Shown piece by piece: positions 37,401 through 49,100 of a stretch of 64,000 bases of DNA. Made by a program: the position numbers and the translations under genes. The DNA is from Eremophila alpestris peregrina (lineage: Eukaryota > Chordata > Aves > Passeriformes > Alaudidae), in assembly GCA_009792885.1 (NCBI GenBank), contig WMCF01000029.1:8562494-8626493 (forward strand), written 5' to 3'. The notes under the pieces are model-generated. The model was not told the origin of the DNA. It did no database searches and saw only the letters and a program-made list of their open reading frames with translations. Position 1 is the stretch's first letter. Each line of letters starts with the position of its first letter.

Positions 37401-38530
37401 TACGACCTTCATTAAAACCCTTTCTGCCTTCTCATTTCATAGCATTTAATTTCCTGCCTCTTGATGATTAACCAACTGAAAGGTAGTAGATAAAGCAAGT
37501 TTGCTTGCTGTTCCAAACAGATACATTAATGCTTTACGCTTAAAAAGCTTTCAAAGTGTCTTCAGAGGCTGATTAACAAACACTGTACATAAACCCAGGA
37601 CTGAGGTCAGACTGTGGCAGCAGATATGTGACTGAAACTTACTCCAGCAGCTTTATTCAAGGCACAGGATACCTCCACCGCATACATTAAGGAAGCTTAA
37701 AGTTAAGCTTCGCATATTTAAACACTAACAAAGTCTACTTAATGGCAGTCTTCAAAATGACAGTGGCCTCCTAATCTGTTGCAGATAAAGAAGTGCCAAG
37801 ATTAATGATTACATAAGTGCATCGCAGAGCCCAGAAACAATAATCAGCTCTTCTGTTGTTATTTGTGTACAAAGGCTATTAGAGTCATCTGACATTCCAA
37901 AATCCAATTTAAAGTTGTTAAACCCCTTTCACGTACTTATTTGAGGTTGGAAAACCGAGAGGTTCAAAAAGGGAAAGGAAGGGTTTGATTTCCTAATTCT
38001 TTTCCCTGTACTGATTTTGCTCTAAGCCAAATCTCTCTTTAAGAATTGCAAAAAAAAAAATTAATAAGCTTTTAAACAATGCCTGGAGTAACCAATATTG
38101 CTGTTGAAGGAATAATACCAATAAAACCTTAACATGCTTAGATAGCAAAATTTAAAATAATGACTACAAGCAAGCTAAGCAACTATTCCCCAGAAAAAGG
38201 CTCCATTGAATTGAGGGTGTTGCTGATGTTGTCTGCGCAACTCTGACAACCTTCAGCACATCAGGGTGAGCAAACGAAGGTGCTCAGGCACCAAACACCC
38301 ATCCCGGTCTATTAAAGGACTGGTGGGAATTCCCTGGCTCGGTTAACATGGGCACGGCAGTATCGGCAAGAGACCAGCCTGCTCCCAAAGCACGGCACAC
38401 ACAGGACCGGCTGCAGCCTCTCTAATCACCGCACATCAACTGCTTTCCCACAACATTCCCTGAAAATTCCAAACAACCCTCTTTGTTTCTGACAGGTTAG
38501 AAACCAAATGAACGCACTGCCTTCTCCCGA
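25499..38530 (-). other. RORA: Upstream RORA intron, part 1
   Basis: Intron sequence 5' of the first zinc-finger exon. No exon-like frame flanked by splice sites was found. A perfect RORE match lies at 25702-25712. TG microsatellite traces occur at 36554-36566 and a GA-rich stretch at 30265-30318. Positions 30480-30910 are GC-richer, with long frames on both strands but no recognisable protein. Positions 37780-37930 look like a conserved non-coding element by motif content. Confidence 0.75.
25702..25712 (+). promoter_or_regulatory. RORE consensus match
   Basis: AAAATGGGTCA matches WAWNTRGGTCA exactly. It lies about 200 bp upstream, in gene orientation, of the first common exon, in an AT-rich patch. 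It could bind RORA itself or REV-ERB; chance cannot be excluded. Confidence 0.3.
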
Positions 38531-38539
38531 TTGCCACAT

Positions 38540-39240
38540 TTCTCCCTGCTCGGCAGAGAAGGGCCGGGGCGCAGGCGGCAGCGCCGCGAGTGCCGCAGGA
38601 GAGGAGCTCGCTGCCGCCGCTGCCTGTCCCCCGAGCCAGCCCGGGTGGCACGGAGCGCTGCAGCCCCGAGTGCACAGCCCTCCAAAACGCACGGGAGGGC
38701 GGGCCCCGGCTCTGACACAGGGGGGAACGGCACACAGAGCCGGGACCAGCCGCTGGCACTTCACACGGAGGCAGTGACTGCGCCTGGTGCAACGGGGCAA
38801 CGCCAGGAGCCCCAGCCCGAGGGGACAGGGCTGGCGTGGGGGCTGTGAGCCCCTGCAGAACACGGCTGGCCTGGAGCAGTGAGCCCCTGCAGGGACAGGG
38901 ACAGGGCTGGGGACAGTGAGCCCCTGCAGGGACAGGGACAGGGCTGGGGACAGTGAGCCCCTGCAGGGACAGGGACAGGGCTGGGGACAGTGAGCCCCTG
39001 CAGGGACAGGGACAGGCCTGGGGGCAGTGAGCCCCTGCAGGACACGGCCCCTGCAGGGACAGGGCTGGCCTGGAGCAGTGAGCCCGGCCAGCAGAACACG
39101 GTCTCCCCCGCAGCCGGGGGCCACCCCTCAGGGCAGCCCCCAGACGGAAGGGCCAGTGCTGGACACCACGGCCGAGCCCGTGAGGGGCAGCTCCCAGCCC
39201 TGCCCTCTCCCTCCCCAGAGCCCGCACCAGGAGTAGAACC
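38540..39240. promoter_or_regulatory. CpG- and GC-rich intronic block
   Basis: A GC-rich stretch with many CpGs at 38560-38820, followed by a GC minisatellite (38845-39077) and further GC-rich sequence to about 39240. AT-rich, conserved-looking sequence lies on both sides. Long frames on both strands (up to 304 codons on minus) arise from the repeat and composition. An intragenic promoter is possible and unproven. Confidence 0.4.
38845..39077. repeat. Minisatellite, 37-bp unit
   Basis: Units start with GTGAGCCCCTGCAGGGACAG at 38879, 38916, 38953 and 38990, exactly 37 bp apart. Variant units are present at 38845 (34 bp) and from 39027 (longer, interrupted). The three units from 38879 are identical to one another; the outer units have diverged. 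This is the usual pattern of array growth from the centre. Confidence 0.92.
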
Positions 39241-40329
39241 CGAGTGTCTGAAACAGCACAAGAGAAACACTGTGGACTACGTGCAGAAGTTTTTTCTTTA
39301 CAGCTACTAAGTGCGTTTCCAGTGTAAAGGCAATTAAGTGATAACTGCATCTGTGCAGAGGGTATTCAAAATGCTAATACCCCCACCCAGATAAGTCGTC
39401 AACTTTGCCTGCTTATTTATCTCCAGCTCTTAGAAATTATTGCCATGAATGCTCCGCTGCCTTCTCCCATTATCTTTGCAATCCCGCTTCTTCCTCACAA
39501 AAAGGCAGAACGCAGAGCAGCAAGAGCTGCACCACTCCGACCACACTGGGGAGTAAAGTGATCCAAGCAAAGAAGTATCAGCTGATCTACTGCAGCAAAG
39601 CCACTGCCATATTCTGCCGTTCTCAAAGTTCGATCAGCTTTTCATCTAACCCAGAGAGGTAAGAAAATCTGCTCTGCCATCAGAGGCTCGCATACTCTCC
39701 AAACAACAACAGTTTGCATCATGAATTATCTACCACGATTTACCACTAGAGGAAAAGAAAATCTATCCTGTTTGGTGCTGTGCCATTTGGCCACCAGACT
39801 GTAGAATTTTAATGTCTGTTATCTTTGCAATGAAGAGAGCACAACGCTGGTCTCAGATATCCAGCTCGAAGATGGTTTCCATACCTTAACACAAGACATC
39901 TTGTGTTATGTAAGTATCTGGTCACATGTGTTACACGTTTTCCAAGGGAAAAAAAGCCCACAAAAAACTTGGAAAATCCACTATTGAAAACAAAGGAGCT
40001 TGATGGAACTTACCTTAGTACTTTTGTTGATAAAATTCACAGAATTGTAAAATAGCCACCAAAAAATTCCCCCAAACAGGAAACACTGACACCTTTTTCA
40101 AACAAGTCTGACAGTTCAATAAGAACACAATCCTATGGCCCACAGAACTGGGCAAAATGCAAGTATGAACAGGAGAACACAGAGTAAGGTTGTTGATTCA
40201 AGTGTTGCTAAGTGCTTTTGGTAGATTAAAATGAAAAATCCAACTCCCTTCACATGGTTAATACTAAGTTCTAAAGGCCAAATCACTCAAGAAGGTAGAA
40301 GCTGGCAATTAACAAATATCAACTTGTGT

Positions 40330-40460
40330 CGTCCCCCCCCCCCCCCAAAAAAAAAAAGAAAAAAAACACCCCCCCCCCCCCCCGGCAACCCCCCCCGCGC
40401 CCCCCCCCCCCCCGCCGGGCACCGGGCTGGCACCNNNNNNNNNNNNNNNNAAAAAAAAGA
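40330..40460. other. Assembly gap with flanking homopolymer artefact
   Basis: C-runs and A-runs fill 40330-40434, followed by 16 N (40435-40450) and an A-run. This looks like low-quality consensus beside a gap rather than genuine sequence. Any frame or repeat call across it is unreliable. Confidence 0.85.
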
Positions 40461-43400
40461 GGCTTGATAAAAATTTGAAGAAAAACCAGAAACAGCAGCT
40501 GTATTACTGCAATCATTTCATCCAAAGGCAATCCAAACCAGTTCATGAGCTAAGCTTCATCTTTGTCAGGACAAGAAAACCACCTTGTAAGCAGAGCTGA
40601 ATGAAGCCATACAATAACTTACCAAGTGATGAACACAATCTCTCAACCCTTTCAAGAGTCTTTACCCATCATTCCTGCTGATGTTCCTTCCCATGCTTGT
40701 GTTCTGCACACATCAGAAAACAGACAGCAACGAACACCAGGCAACTCCAAATTTTGCTGGAGTTTTAACACTGTACTATTTCAAAAGGCTCCCACAGTCA
40801 GTTACTGTACTGTCCTTGATAAAGACCCAAACCATTTAACCAGAACTCCCCCCATCCAACTCTCTGAAGAGTACTTGCAGCATAACTTTGATTATCCAAA
40901 GCTCCCGGGGGACAAATGGAAGCAGAGATAAGTGGGGGAGCAGCCAGAGGTCTTCTGAGAATAATGGAAGCGAAAGGAGAGGAAACGAACTCCACAAAGA
41001 ACTGTTGGCTCAGCTCAGCCCTAAAGTTTCCCTATTCCTGAATGGAGCATTCATGAAATAAAATAAGCTTCTTTAAGCAAGCATTCCAAACGATTGTAAA
41101 AACCAATTTGACAAAGTGAAGAATTATTGTTCACTCTGGTACTTGACTCTCCAGAGAGAGACAGGTGTTGTTCTTACTGCAGCAATTTCTTAACCAGGGG
41201 TACAGCTGGAGCAACTCTAGTACTGCCTCAGTGATTAACAAGCAGCCAGAGTCTTTCCAAATCTGTGCTTCCCTGAGTATATTTGGAAAACATTGCTAGA
41301 AGAAGTCCCAAACTGAATAAAAAATACAGATTTATCACAAACCTAAACATGGGGGGAGAATATCCACGCAGAAGAAATCTGTTTTGGGAGTTGTGAGAGC
41401 TTCACACAGAAAGTACAAGTTTTTATTTATATTACTGCGGCACAAGTTAATGCCAATTAAGTAGGAGAGTCACTTTGGATTTAGCACAGAACCTGGCCCA
41501 GGGCACTGGCACACAGAATAGAAATAAATACTAATCATGCTTGCTCACACTGAGAGGATTAGATAACTACAGACGTAGGAAATTAAAACCACAACAAGAT
41601 GACCCCACGCTCATGATTTCCCTGTTGTAGCAGATCAGTCAATATGAATAATCGACAATGTAAATTGAAATCCTCAGATAAAAATAATGGTTTTACTGCT
41701 TTATTTCTCTTCACTTGCACAGAAATTGAGTTGACTATCTCTGACAATGCCACGGTTTAATATTCTAAACACACTATCTCCTTTAACAATGCCTGGAATA
41801 GAAACAAGCTGCTGAGCCAGATCCTCAAGGGTGAAAATCAACGATGCTACACTGACTTCAGTGGAAGCACATTGATCTCCACCAGCTAAAGCTGTGGGCC
41901 CAAGTGGGCAATTAGGTTTCTATTATATGCTAATTTAAATAATGTACCACAGAACATTTGCTGTACAATAAGGCAAGTCTATATTCTTCTGTGGAGAAGG
42001 GCAAGCATTTTTGCTGTGGCATGATGAGACTCAAGGATTCTGGTTTCAAAGAGCAGGATGAAGTTTCGGTATAAACTACTCCTCATAACAGCACTTTTAA
42101 ACCTGCAATTACTCATACTATACTCCTTTAGGAAGCCTATAATTATTTGGTAAGTTCTTACCAATGTCTAGTCTAGATCATAATTGCTAATACTGCCTCC
42201 TTCAAAAGAACTAGTGACTATGTTAAAATCTACTTTTTGTTAGGTTCCTGCTACACAAAGTGGCTGTGCTCTAAATGTTATGATCTGTGTTCAGCTGAGG
42301 AGGAAAATCAGATGGATTTATGCCCCAATCTTGAACCTTTGAACGAGGCCTGAACAAAACAACCCCAAATACAACAATCTCACACACAATTCTTTTGAGG
42401 CTTCTGAGGCAGCCGGGTTGGAGCAGGGGCTGTGGCTGACAATGGCCAGAGTTGTTTTACACCACAAGTTTATGGCACAGGACCCTCTGCAGCACCCTCT
42501 CACTCTCTTCAGCCAGGACTCACTCCAGCCACAAAACGATCAAGCAGAGAAGCTGGGGAACAGGATTCAGCAGCCAAAATGGCAAAAAGGATTTTCAGGG
42601 GTCATGGGGCAGTTCAAGTGAAAAGGTTAAACATAGATTTAAGATGTTAACAGCAGTCATGAAAAGATGTTTTGCTCTCTTCTGAAGCAATTTCTTAAGT
42701 ATGTGAATTCCTTTCAGTCTCCTTTTAGATGTCACTGGCACTCTTCTTCCTGCCTTAGTCATCAACACCCAAGTTATTAGCATGCCAAGGGCACTGCATA
42801 AATTTCTGTGGACTTCTGATGTAGTCAGGAGGAGGGCATCATTCCACAGTTACAGGTTCTCCTAGGCTGCAGTCCTCCAAATGAAGCAGCAGCACTTGGT
42901 ACTTTGTTTTCAAAGCTGGATGTTCACCTCAGCACAGCAATTGGGAAGCCCCTTGCACATCTCTTTTGAGAGAGGGATCAGCAAAATAGAAGATTGAAAA
43001 GTCATGGCAGACAGGCTCCACCTGAAGACTAAAATCATGCACACAGTTCCAACTGGTCTTCTTTTCTAGGGAACCACTCAGGGCAGAAAGGCAAAGGAAT
43101 GTGGGCTCACCTAGGTCAGCGTGGTGCAGGGTGAGATGAGGCATTAAGCTCCACACTTACAGCCCTTTATTCCCTTTACAAATGCACTTATCCTGGTAAC
43201 TGTGCTTCTTCTCTGGCTGTATTTGCAACTACTCAAATAGTTTCATTTCAAACAGAAAAAGGTTATACAGAATCAAGCATTTTTAATTATAGCAGCCACA
43301 CACAAAAAACTTGCCATGCAGGGAAAATGTAAAATGTCCCCAGAGTAAAGACTGATCCCCAAACCTCCTCTGTGTTCTGGACACAGTTTGTCTTTGGGCT

Positions 43401-44255
43401 TTGGGTGGGCTCTGCAAACATGGGGAAAACTCAAAGTATGTGATGAGCACTCCAGAGAAAGAAGAAACTAGAACTTATTTTGGTTCAGGTTTTCATGAAC
43501 CTGACCCCACTAACCCCACAAGCATTTAGCCAGCAGAAACCTCCAGTCACTGAGCAGAGCCGGCCTCGCCTTCCCTCCCTCTCCCCCCTTCAGTGGTGCC
43601 TCCACAGCTGCACTGCCTGAGCCAAATGAGAACGACTCAGGTTGAAACTGCTCTTGGGGGATTAACTTTAACCTGAATCAGTTTCCTGACTTAATTCCCC
43701 ACGTGACAGCAGAGATGCTGCCTGTGCTCACACAAGGGAGGGGTGCGTTTGTTTGGCAATGCCAGCTTATGGGAGGCTAAAATACACACAGGCCTAAACC
43801 CTTGGCCTGCTCAATTGGTCCGAGGAGATCTGGGGTAGCAGGCAGAAGGACAAGGAACACAGGGTTGGTTTTCCAAGAAACAGAATAGTCTATGAATAAG
43901 TCATTGGTTTCTATGGCCAGTATTGCTGTGAATCTTTAAGCAAGTCACTTATTTGATGTGTCAATTCCTCAGCTGTGAAATGAGGACAAGGCTTTCTTAC
44001 ATCACCCGAGTGTCGTAAGTGTAAAATTAATGACTGAGGCACTTGGACACTCCGGTGCTGAAGGCCAAGTCAGTCTGTAGCTACAAGAGCTGAGTGATTA
44101 GTGACAGGGAGGGGCTAAGGAATCAACGTATTATTTTTGGTGGACTATTTCCTGAGAGGATAAATGAGAGTAACTGCTACTTACTTGATTGCAAGGAATT
44201 GAAAGAGCTCTCTGTAGCTCCCTCGTGGGTGGACACCTAAACAATTAAATAGCCA

Positions 44256-44266
44256 TGACCTAATTT
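44256..44266 (-). promoter_or_regulatory. RORE consensus match
   Basis: The minus strand reads AAATTAGGTCA, an exact match to WAWNTRGGTCA with TAGGTCA, the preferred ROR core. It sits in an AT-rich stretch of the upstream intron. Confidence 0.3.
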
Positions 44267-45589
44267 TAGTCAGAAACCTTATGTCACAAAGAATTTACAG
44301 GGAGGCGTCTTCCGTATGTGGAAAAATAATTGCACTGTGCCAATGTGCTAATTTAGCTGTACAACGTTTAGGGATAGACTGTATCCCATTCTCCTTCCTC
44401 ATATTCCCAATCCTAAAATTTCTGACAAGAAGAGATGAAACTGCATGATACAAAATATCACAGGATGAGGGCTGAAAGAAATTCTGTGAACACATTGCTT
44501 CCAGCATCAGCATAATGGAATCAGTTCAAGGCAAATTTACATAAACAGAAACATGAGGGTGGTAGATAACATTATAATCAAATTCACCTTTTGTGTGATA
44601 GAGATGATGGAATTTCACCCAGCAGGTTCTGTATGATGCCCATACCGACCAGCGATACTAGGAGGCACTTCTTTTTTAAGTGCCATAATTATGCACACAG
44701 AGCCATCAAGTGATAGAAAACACATCCTGATTCTAAAAGAAGTTGCTCCAACAGCTTGTTTTCCTCACAGTTACAACCTGTCCTTTCCTTCTAGCCTGAA
44801 TTTTCCTGCCTCTCTTCAGAAGCATATGGGAAACATTTCTTCCTTTCAAGCTGGCTCAGGATTGCTACTACAGGATTGAAAAGAAGTGACTCCAAGTGCC
44901 TGTGCTTTAACAAGGATTGTGTGTGTGAGCCACAGAACTATCCCAGAGTTAGGCACTCACTGAACTCCTATAAAATCTGCACAACTTGCTGAACACACCA
45001 CGAGTTCAATGATTAAACGGCTTCATGAAGCTGGGCACATCCTTTCTGTAATTCATTTCATACCTGTAGAACATGAGGATTAGAGGCTTCCTATCTGTGA
45101 GGATCTATTAAATGCCATATTGTGCTTGGATACATGAATAGGAATAGAAGCCACATAAATACTTCAAGTGGTAAACAGTGTTTCAAGTCTTACTGAGCTT
45201 ATTATGTCTCAAGAGCTCATTATGTCCTTGCTAGATTAGAAGCACATATTCAAAAACAAACACAAACCTAAGGAAAGTAAGAATTCCCAAAGACAGCTTT
45301 AAATTGAAATACCAGCCTCAGGAGTTCTGCTCCTGCCTTATGATTTTGAGGCACTGGACTGATATTCTGAAAATCCCTGGAAAGGATTAACACTCAAATT
45401 CTGTTTCCTTAGTCCTTTGGGTGAGGGCATCAGCCATAAATAACAATAATTATGAAGTTGTACCAGTGAGTTAAAAAAAAGCATCAACAGAAAGTGAAAA
45501 TCCTGCACTACCAAAACACAAGGCAGAGTTCAATGTCTGCAGCCAGCCTGGCACCTTGCACTCAAAGCAGCAGGAATTTTGCTGGACAT

Positions 45590-46115
45590 GAACAGGGTGG
45601 GACTGAGTGCACCCTCAGCAAGTGTGCCATGACACCAGGCTGTGCACAGCAGTGCAGCTTGCAGCCTCTGGCCTTAAGGACCTGCAGCTGCTGCAGCAAG
45701 GCCAGGAGGCCAAGGAGATGCAGCGAGGGCTGGAACAGCTCTGCTGTGGAGACAGCCTGGGAGAGCTGGGGCTGTTCAGCCTGGACAAGGAAGGCTCCAG
45801 GGAGACCTTAGAGCACTTTCCAGTGCCTTAAGGGGCTCCAGGAGAGCTGAGAGGGACTTTGGACAAGGGCATGAGGTGATAGCACAAGGGGGAATGGCTT
45901 CAAACTGAACAAGGAAGGCTAGATCTGATATCTGGAAGAAATTGTTCCCTGGGAGGGTGGGGAGGCACAGAGCAGCTGTGACTGCCCCATCCCTGGCAGT
46001 GCCCAAGGCCAGGCTGGATGGGGCTCTGAGTGACCTGGGATAGTGGGAGGGGTCCCTGCCCATGGCAGGTGCTTGGAGTGAGGTGGTTTTTAAGGTGCCT
46101 TCCAACCCAGGCCAG
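45590..46115 (+). mobile_element. CR1 LINE fragment with internal deletion
   Basis: The left part (about 45590-45660) encodes GGTECTLSK followed by a broken copy of the FADD-type reverse-transcriptase segment of CR1. The right part (from about 45690) is the CR1 3' end (GAGCTGGGGCTGTTCAGCC, GACAAGGAAGGCTCCAGGGA, CCCATCCCTGGCAGTGCCCA, GGTGCCTTCCAACCC). Several hundred bases expected between these parts are missing, so the copy is internally deleted as well as 5'-truncated. It lies on plus with its 3' end near 46115. It is old and non-functional. Confidence 0.85.
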
Positions 46116-49100
46116 TATGGGCAGGAAGTTAAACATCCTGTAAATTGTACCCAAGACTCAAATCCTCAGTGCTGCATCTGCTTTTCTTCAACTATTTATT
46201 TTCTGCATTTGTGTGGTTAGGCAATGAAATGTGAATCTCTTGATTCCTGGCTTTGACACAGGCTTCTTGTGTGGCCCCAGCCACGTCCCTTAAGCTATGC
46301 TTCAGTCCCCTACTTGTGAAACAGGTAAAACACATCCCTCAGTGATGTTTTATGCATAAATTAACTCGTGGAAGCCGGTTTTTCAAAGAGTTCACTAATT
46401 AACATTATAGACAACCCTACAGATAAAGAGATTGTCAGAGAGCTCTGTCTGGCAGCCCTGGCCCAGGGAAAAAGCACATTCCAGAAGTGATGATACAATC
46501 TGCATACAATTCCACTGAATTCCACCAAGTGGGGGTTGTTTTAAGACTGTGAACCTCTTAGTAAGACAGCATAAGGATTTTGTACAATGTAGGACATTTC
46601 CTACATTTAGTTGTACTTGGAATGAAATGCCACCATCACTTTTCAGCACAATTTGTATGCACCATGTTGACAAACTTTCACTGGAGAAATTCTAAAGCAT
46701 TTAGAAAACATTTACATTTGGAACAAAGATTTCAATGGTGGAAACTCTATTTTTCACGAGTTGCTGGAGAATGTAAAGACAGTTCTACAAATGCCACATT
46801 GATTATCCTACATTTCCAGATGTAAGCTCAACAGGGCAGATAATGTACTTTTCTGTTTATACAGTGTCAAGTGCCTTGCTTGTGCTTAGAACTAAGTCCA
46901 CAAATAACTTTATTTTCTAGTATTCATAAACCAGTACAATATCTAAGCACAAAACTTAGGTGCAAAACAAATAAAATACAGTTTTCATTCTAGGATGACC
47001 AGAAACAGACTAGAAAGAGGATCAAGCATTACTAATCTGTGTTCTGCCTACACTGCCTAAAGAGGGTAAAGTGAGAAGGGACTAAACCACAAATGTTAGC
47101 TGTTTCTTTCCTTTTCTTCAAAGGGTACAGGATATATAACTTGACACATTTACAGCCCTCACTGTCACGCAATATACTCAACCTAGAAGTCTAAAACCTT
47201 TTAAAATCAGATCATTTTAAAAAACACCTCAATTCAAACAGTCAATATTGAAAGACAAACAAGAGAAAGTTTTTACTAAGTCTGCAGTTACAGTTTTCAG
47301 GAGCCAAAGCAGGAGCTGAAATATACTTTCAAACAACAGCTGAATTTCTGCCATGAGTTATCACCTAGCCCACACAGCAAATACTTCTGGTTTTCTTTGA
47401 AACATATGAGATTACTGATTACAGGAACTAAGTAACAATTACTGCCTTGATTTTAAGACCATAATCCAGGACTGGGAAATGGATTTGTCACTGTTGCTGT
47501 GCACCAGTGAATTCACTTGCTTCATTTCCAGTGTAACAACCTGACCCTCTCTCTGTAAGGCAAATACCTGAGCAGTAAGAGCAGCTGATGACAATCCTCA
47601 GAACACAGATAATAAACAATTTTTTTAGTTTCTCAGTCAAAACTCAGGTGAATCTCATCTTTGTTTGTCTGATGTTTGCTTACAAATGATGTAATTAATC
47701 CATCAAAAGCTCTGTTGCAATTCAAAATCAGCATGCACAACTATTGTCATTAAGCTTATTTAAAAATAAATTGCCTACGATTTCATGACCAACTAACTAA
47801 TCAACAGCACCACTTGTCTAAAACACAGACTCAACTCCACGTCGTGCAGTATTACATAAGGGGGAGGGCCTGTCTGTTCCTTCACACTTCTGGCCCAGAA
47901 TGGACAACTTGGAGCTGAAACACGAGCAGGGCTTCCCCTGTGGCTTCCCACAGTCCTGCAGCTGGAGTGAGGCCAGCTCCAGGCTTCAGGGAGTTCCAGC
48001 CCGCCCAGACCTCAGGCCCATCAAGGGCAGTTTATCACCTTCACACAGAAAAGAACAGAAGGGCCACAGAAGAAATACAGCCATTACAATATTGCAACTT
48101 TTAACGTTCTAGAATCACTTCTTTATGTCATGGAAGGGAGAAGTGCTCCTTGCCGTAACAAGCTAGACTTGCTACTGCTAAATTAAACTAAATTAAAACA
48201 TCCATTTTGGAAATGTTCACTAGTAGGGCACCAAAGCAGCGTTTAGAAGCTCTGAATTTCCCCCAGTGAGGCAGCAACACTAACTCTTTAACCCTTCAGC
48301 TATTTTGCACTGGTCTCACTGAGCTCAGTGATAGGAAATTTTTGACCAACATACTTTTACACTGGAAATGGAGACAGCAGGAAAGAGCCAGGCAGAAACT
48401 ACAGTCACAATCCAGAGTGGCAGACACACCTCTTATGTGTGTGGCTGCCTGAGTGAGAGAGGTTGAAAAATATGCATTAACAACTGGGCTGCAATTCTCA
48501 CCTCTGCCCCTAATATTTAAAGTCTTCTCCAAACTGAAAAGAGCAGTTTGAGCCCATAACAAAGGATTACCACCCCCTGTCTATGCCAAAATGAGGTGTT
48601 ACTGAGGAAGGGCAGTGGGAAGGCACAGGCCTTGCCACTCCTCGGTGGTACTTGGCTTAAACACATTCCCACAGTTTTCACCTTGCCAGAGGGGAGGAAG
48701 AAGCCGAGCCAGGGGAGCAGTGGGTCTCTGAGAAAGCTGGGCTGAGGCAGCTGTGGCTCCCACCCTGGGAGCTGGGAGCAGGACCCTCCCTCACCCCACA
48801 CACAGACCCTGCGGTGGCCCTGCAGCCCGGGGAGCCAGCCTGGGAGGGGAGGGCTGGCACGGCTCTCCAGAGAGGTAGGAACCATCAGGGAACAGGCACT
48901 GACTCACTCTGTGTGTGTGATTTATTGCCAGGCACTGTTCCCAAATGTGTTAATAAAGTTGCAGCCAAATAAATGCACATCCCTTAGGTCTTGTCTTTGT
49001 TCCAGCACGGCCAAGACAATTGAGTATTATTTTCAAGTAAAACAAGAATGAGATTCTAGACAATATTTCTACCACAATTAATATTTATGTTTCACTGTTC

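Larger units (their letters stand above)
39241..45589 (-). other. RORA: Upstream RORA intron, part 2
   Basis: AT-rich intron sequence with no recognised exon. It includes the assembly gap region (40330-40460) and an exact RORE match at 44256-44266. Positions 39300-39480 look conserved by texture only. Confidence 0.7.

Noticed and set aside
38436..39350. 304-codon minus-strand open frame with proline/glycine/cysteine repeats
   Set aside because: It is produced by the GC-rich block and the 37-bp minisatellite. The unit length is not a multiple of three, so three frames stay open, and there is no conserved protein pattern.
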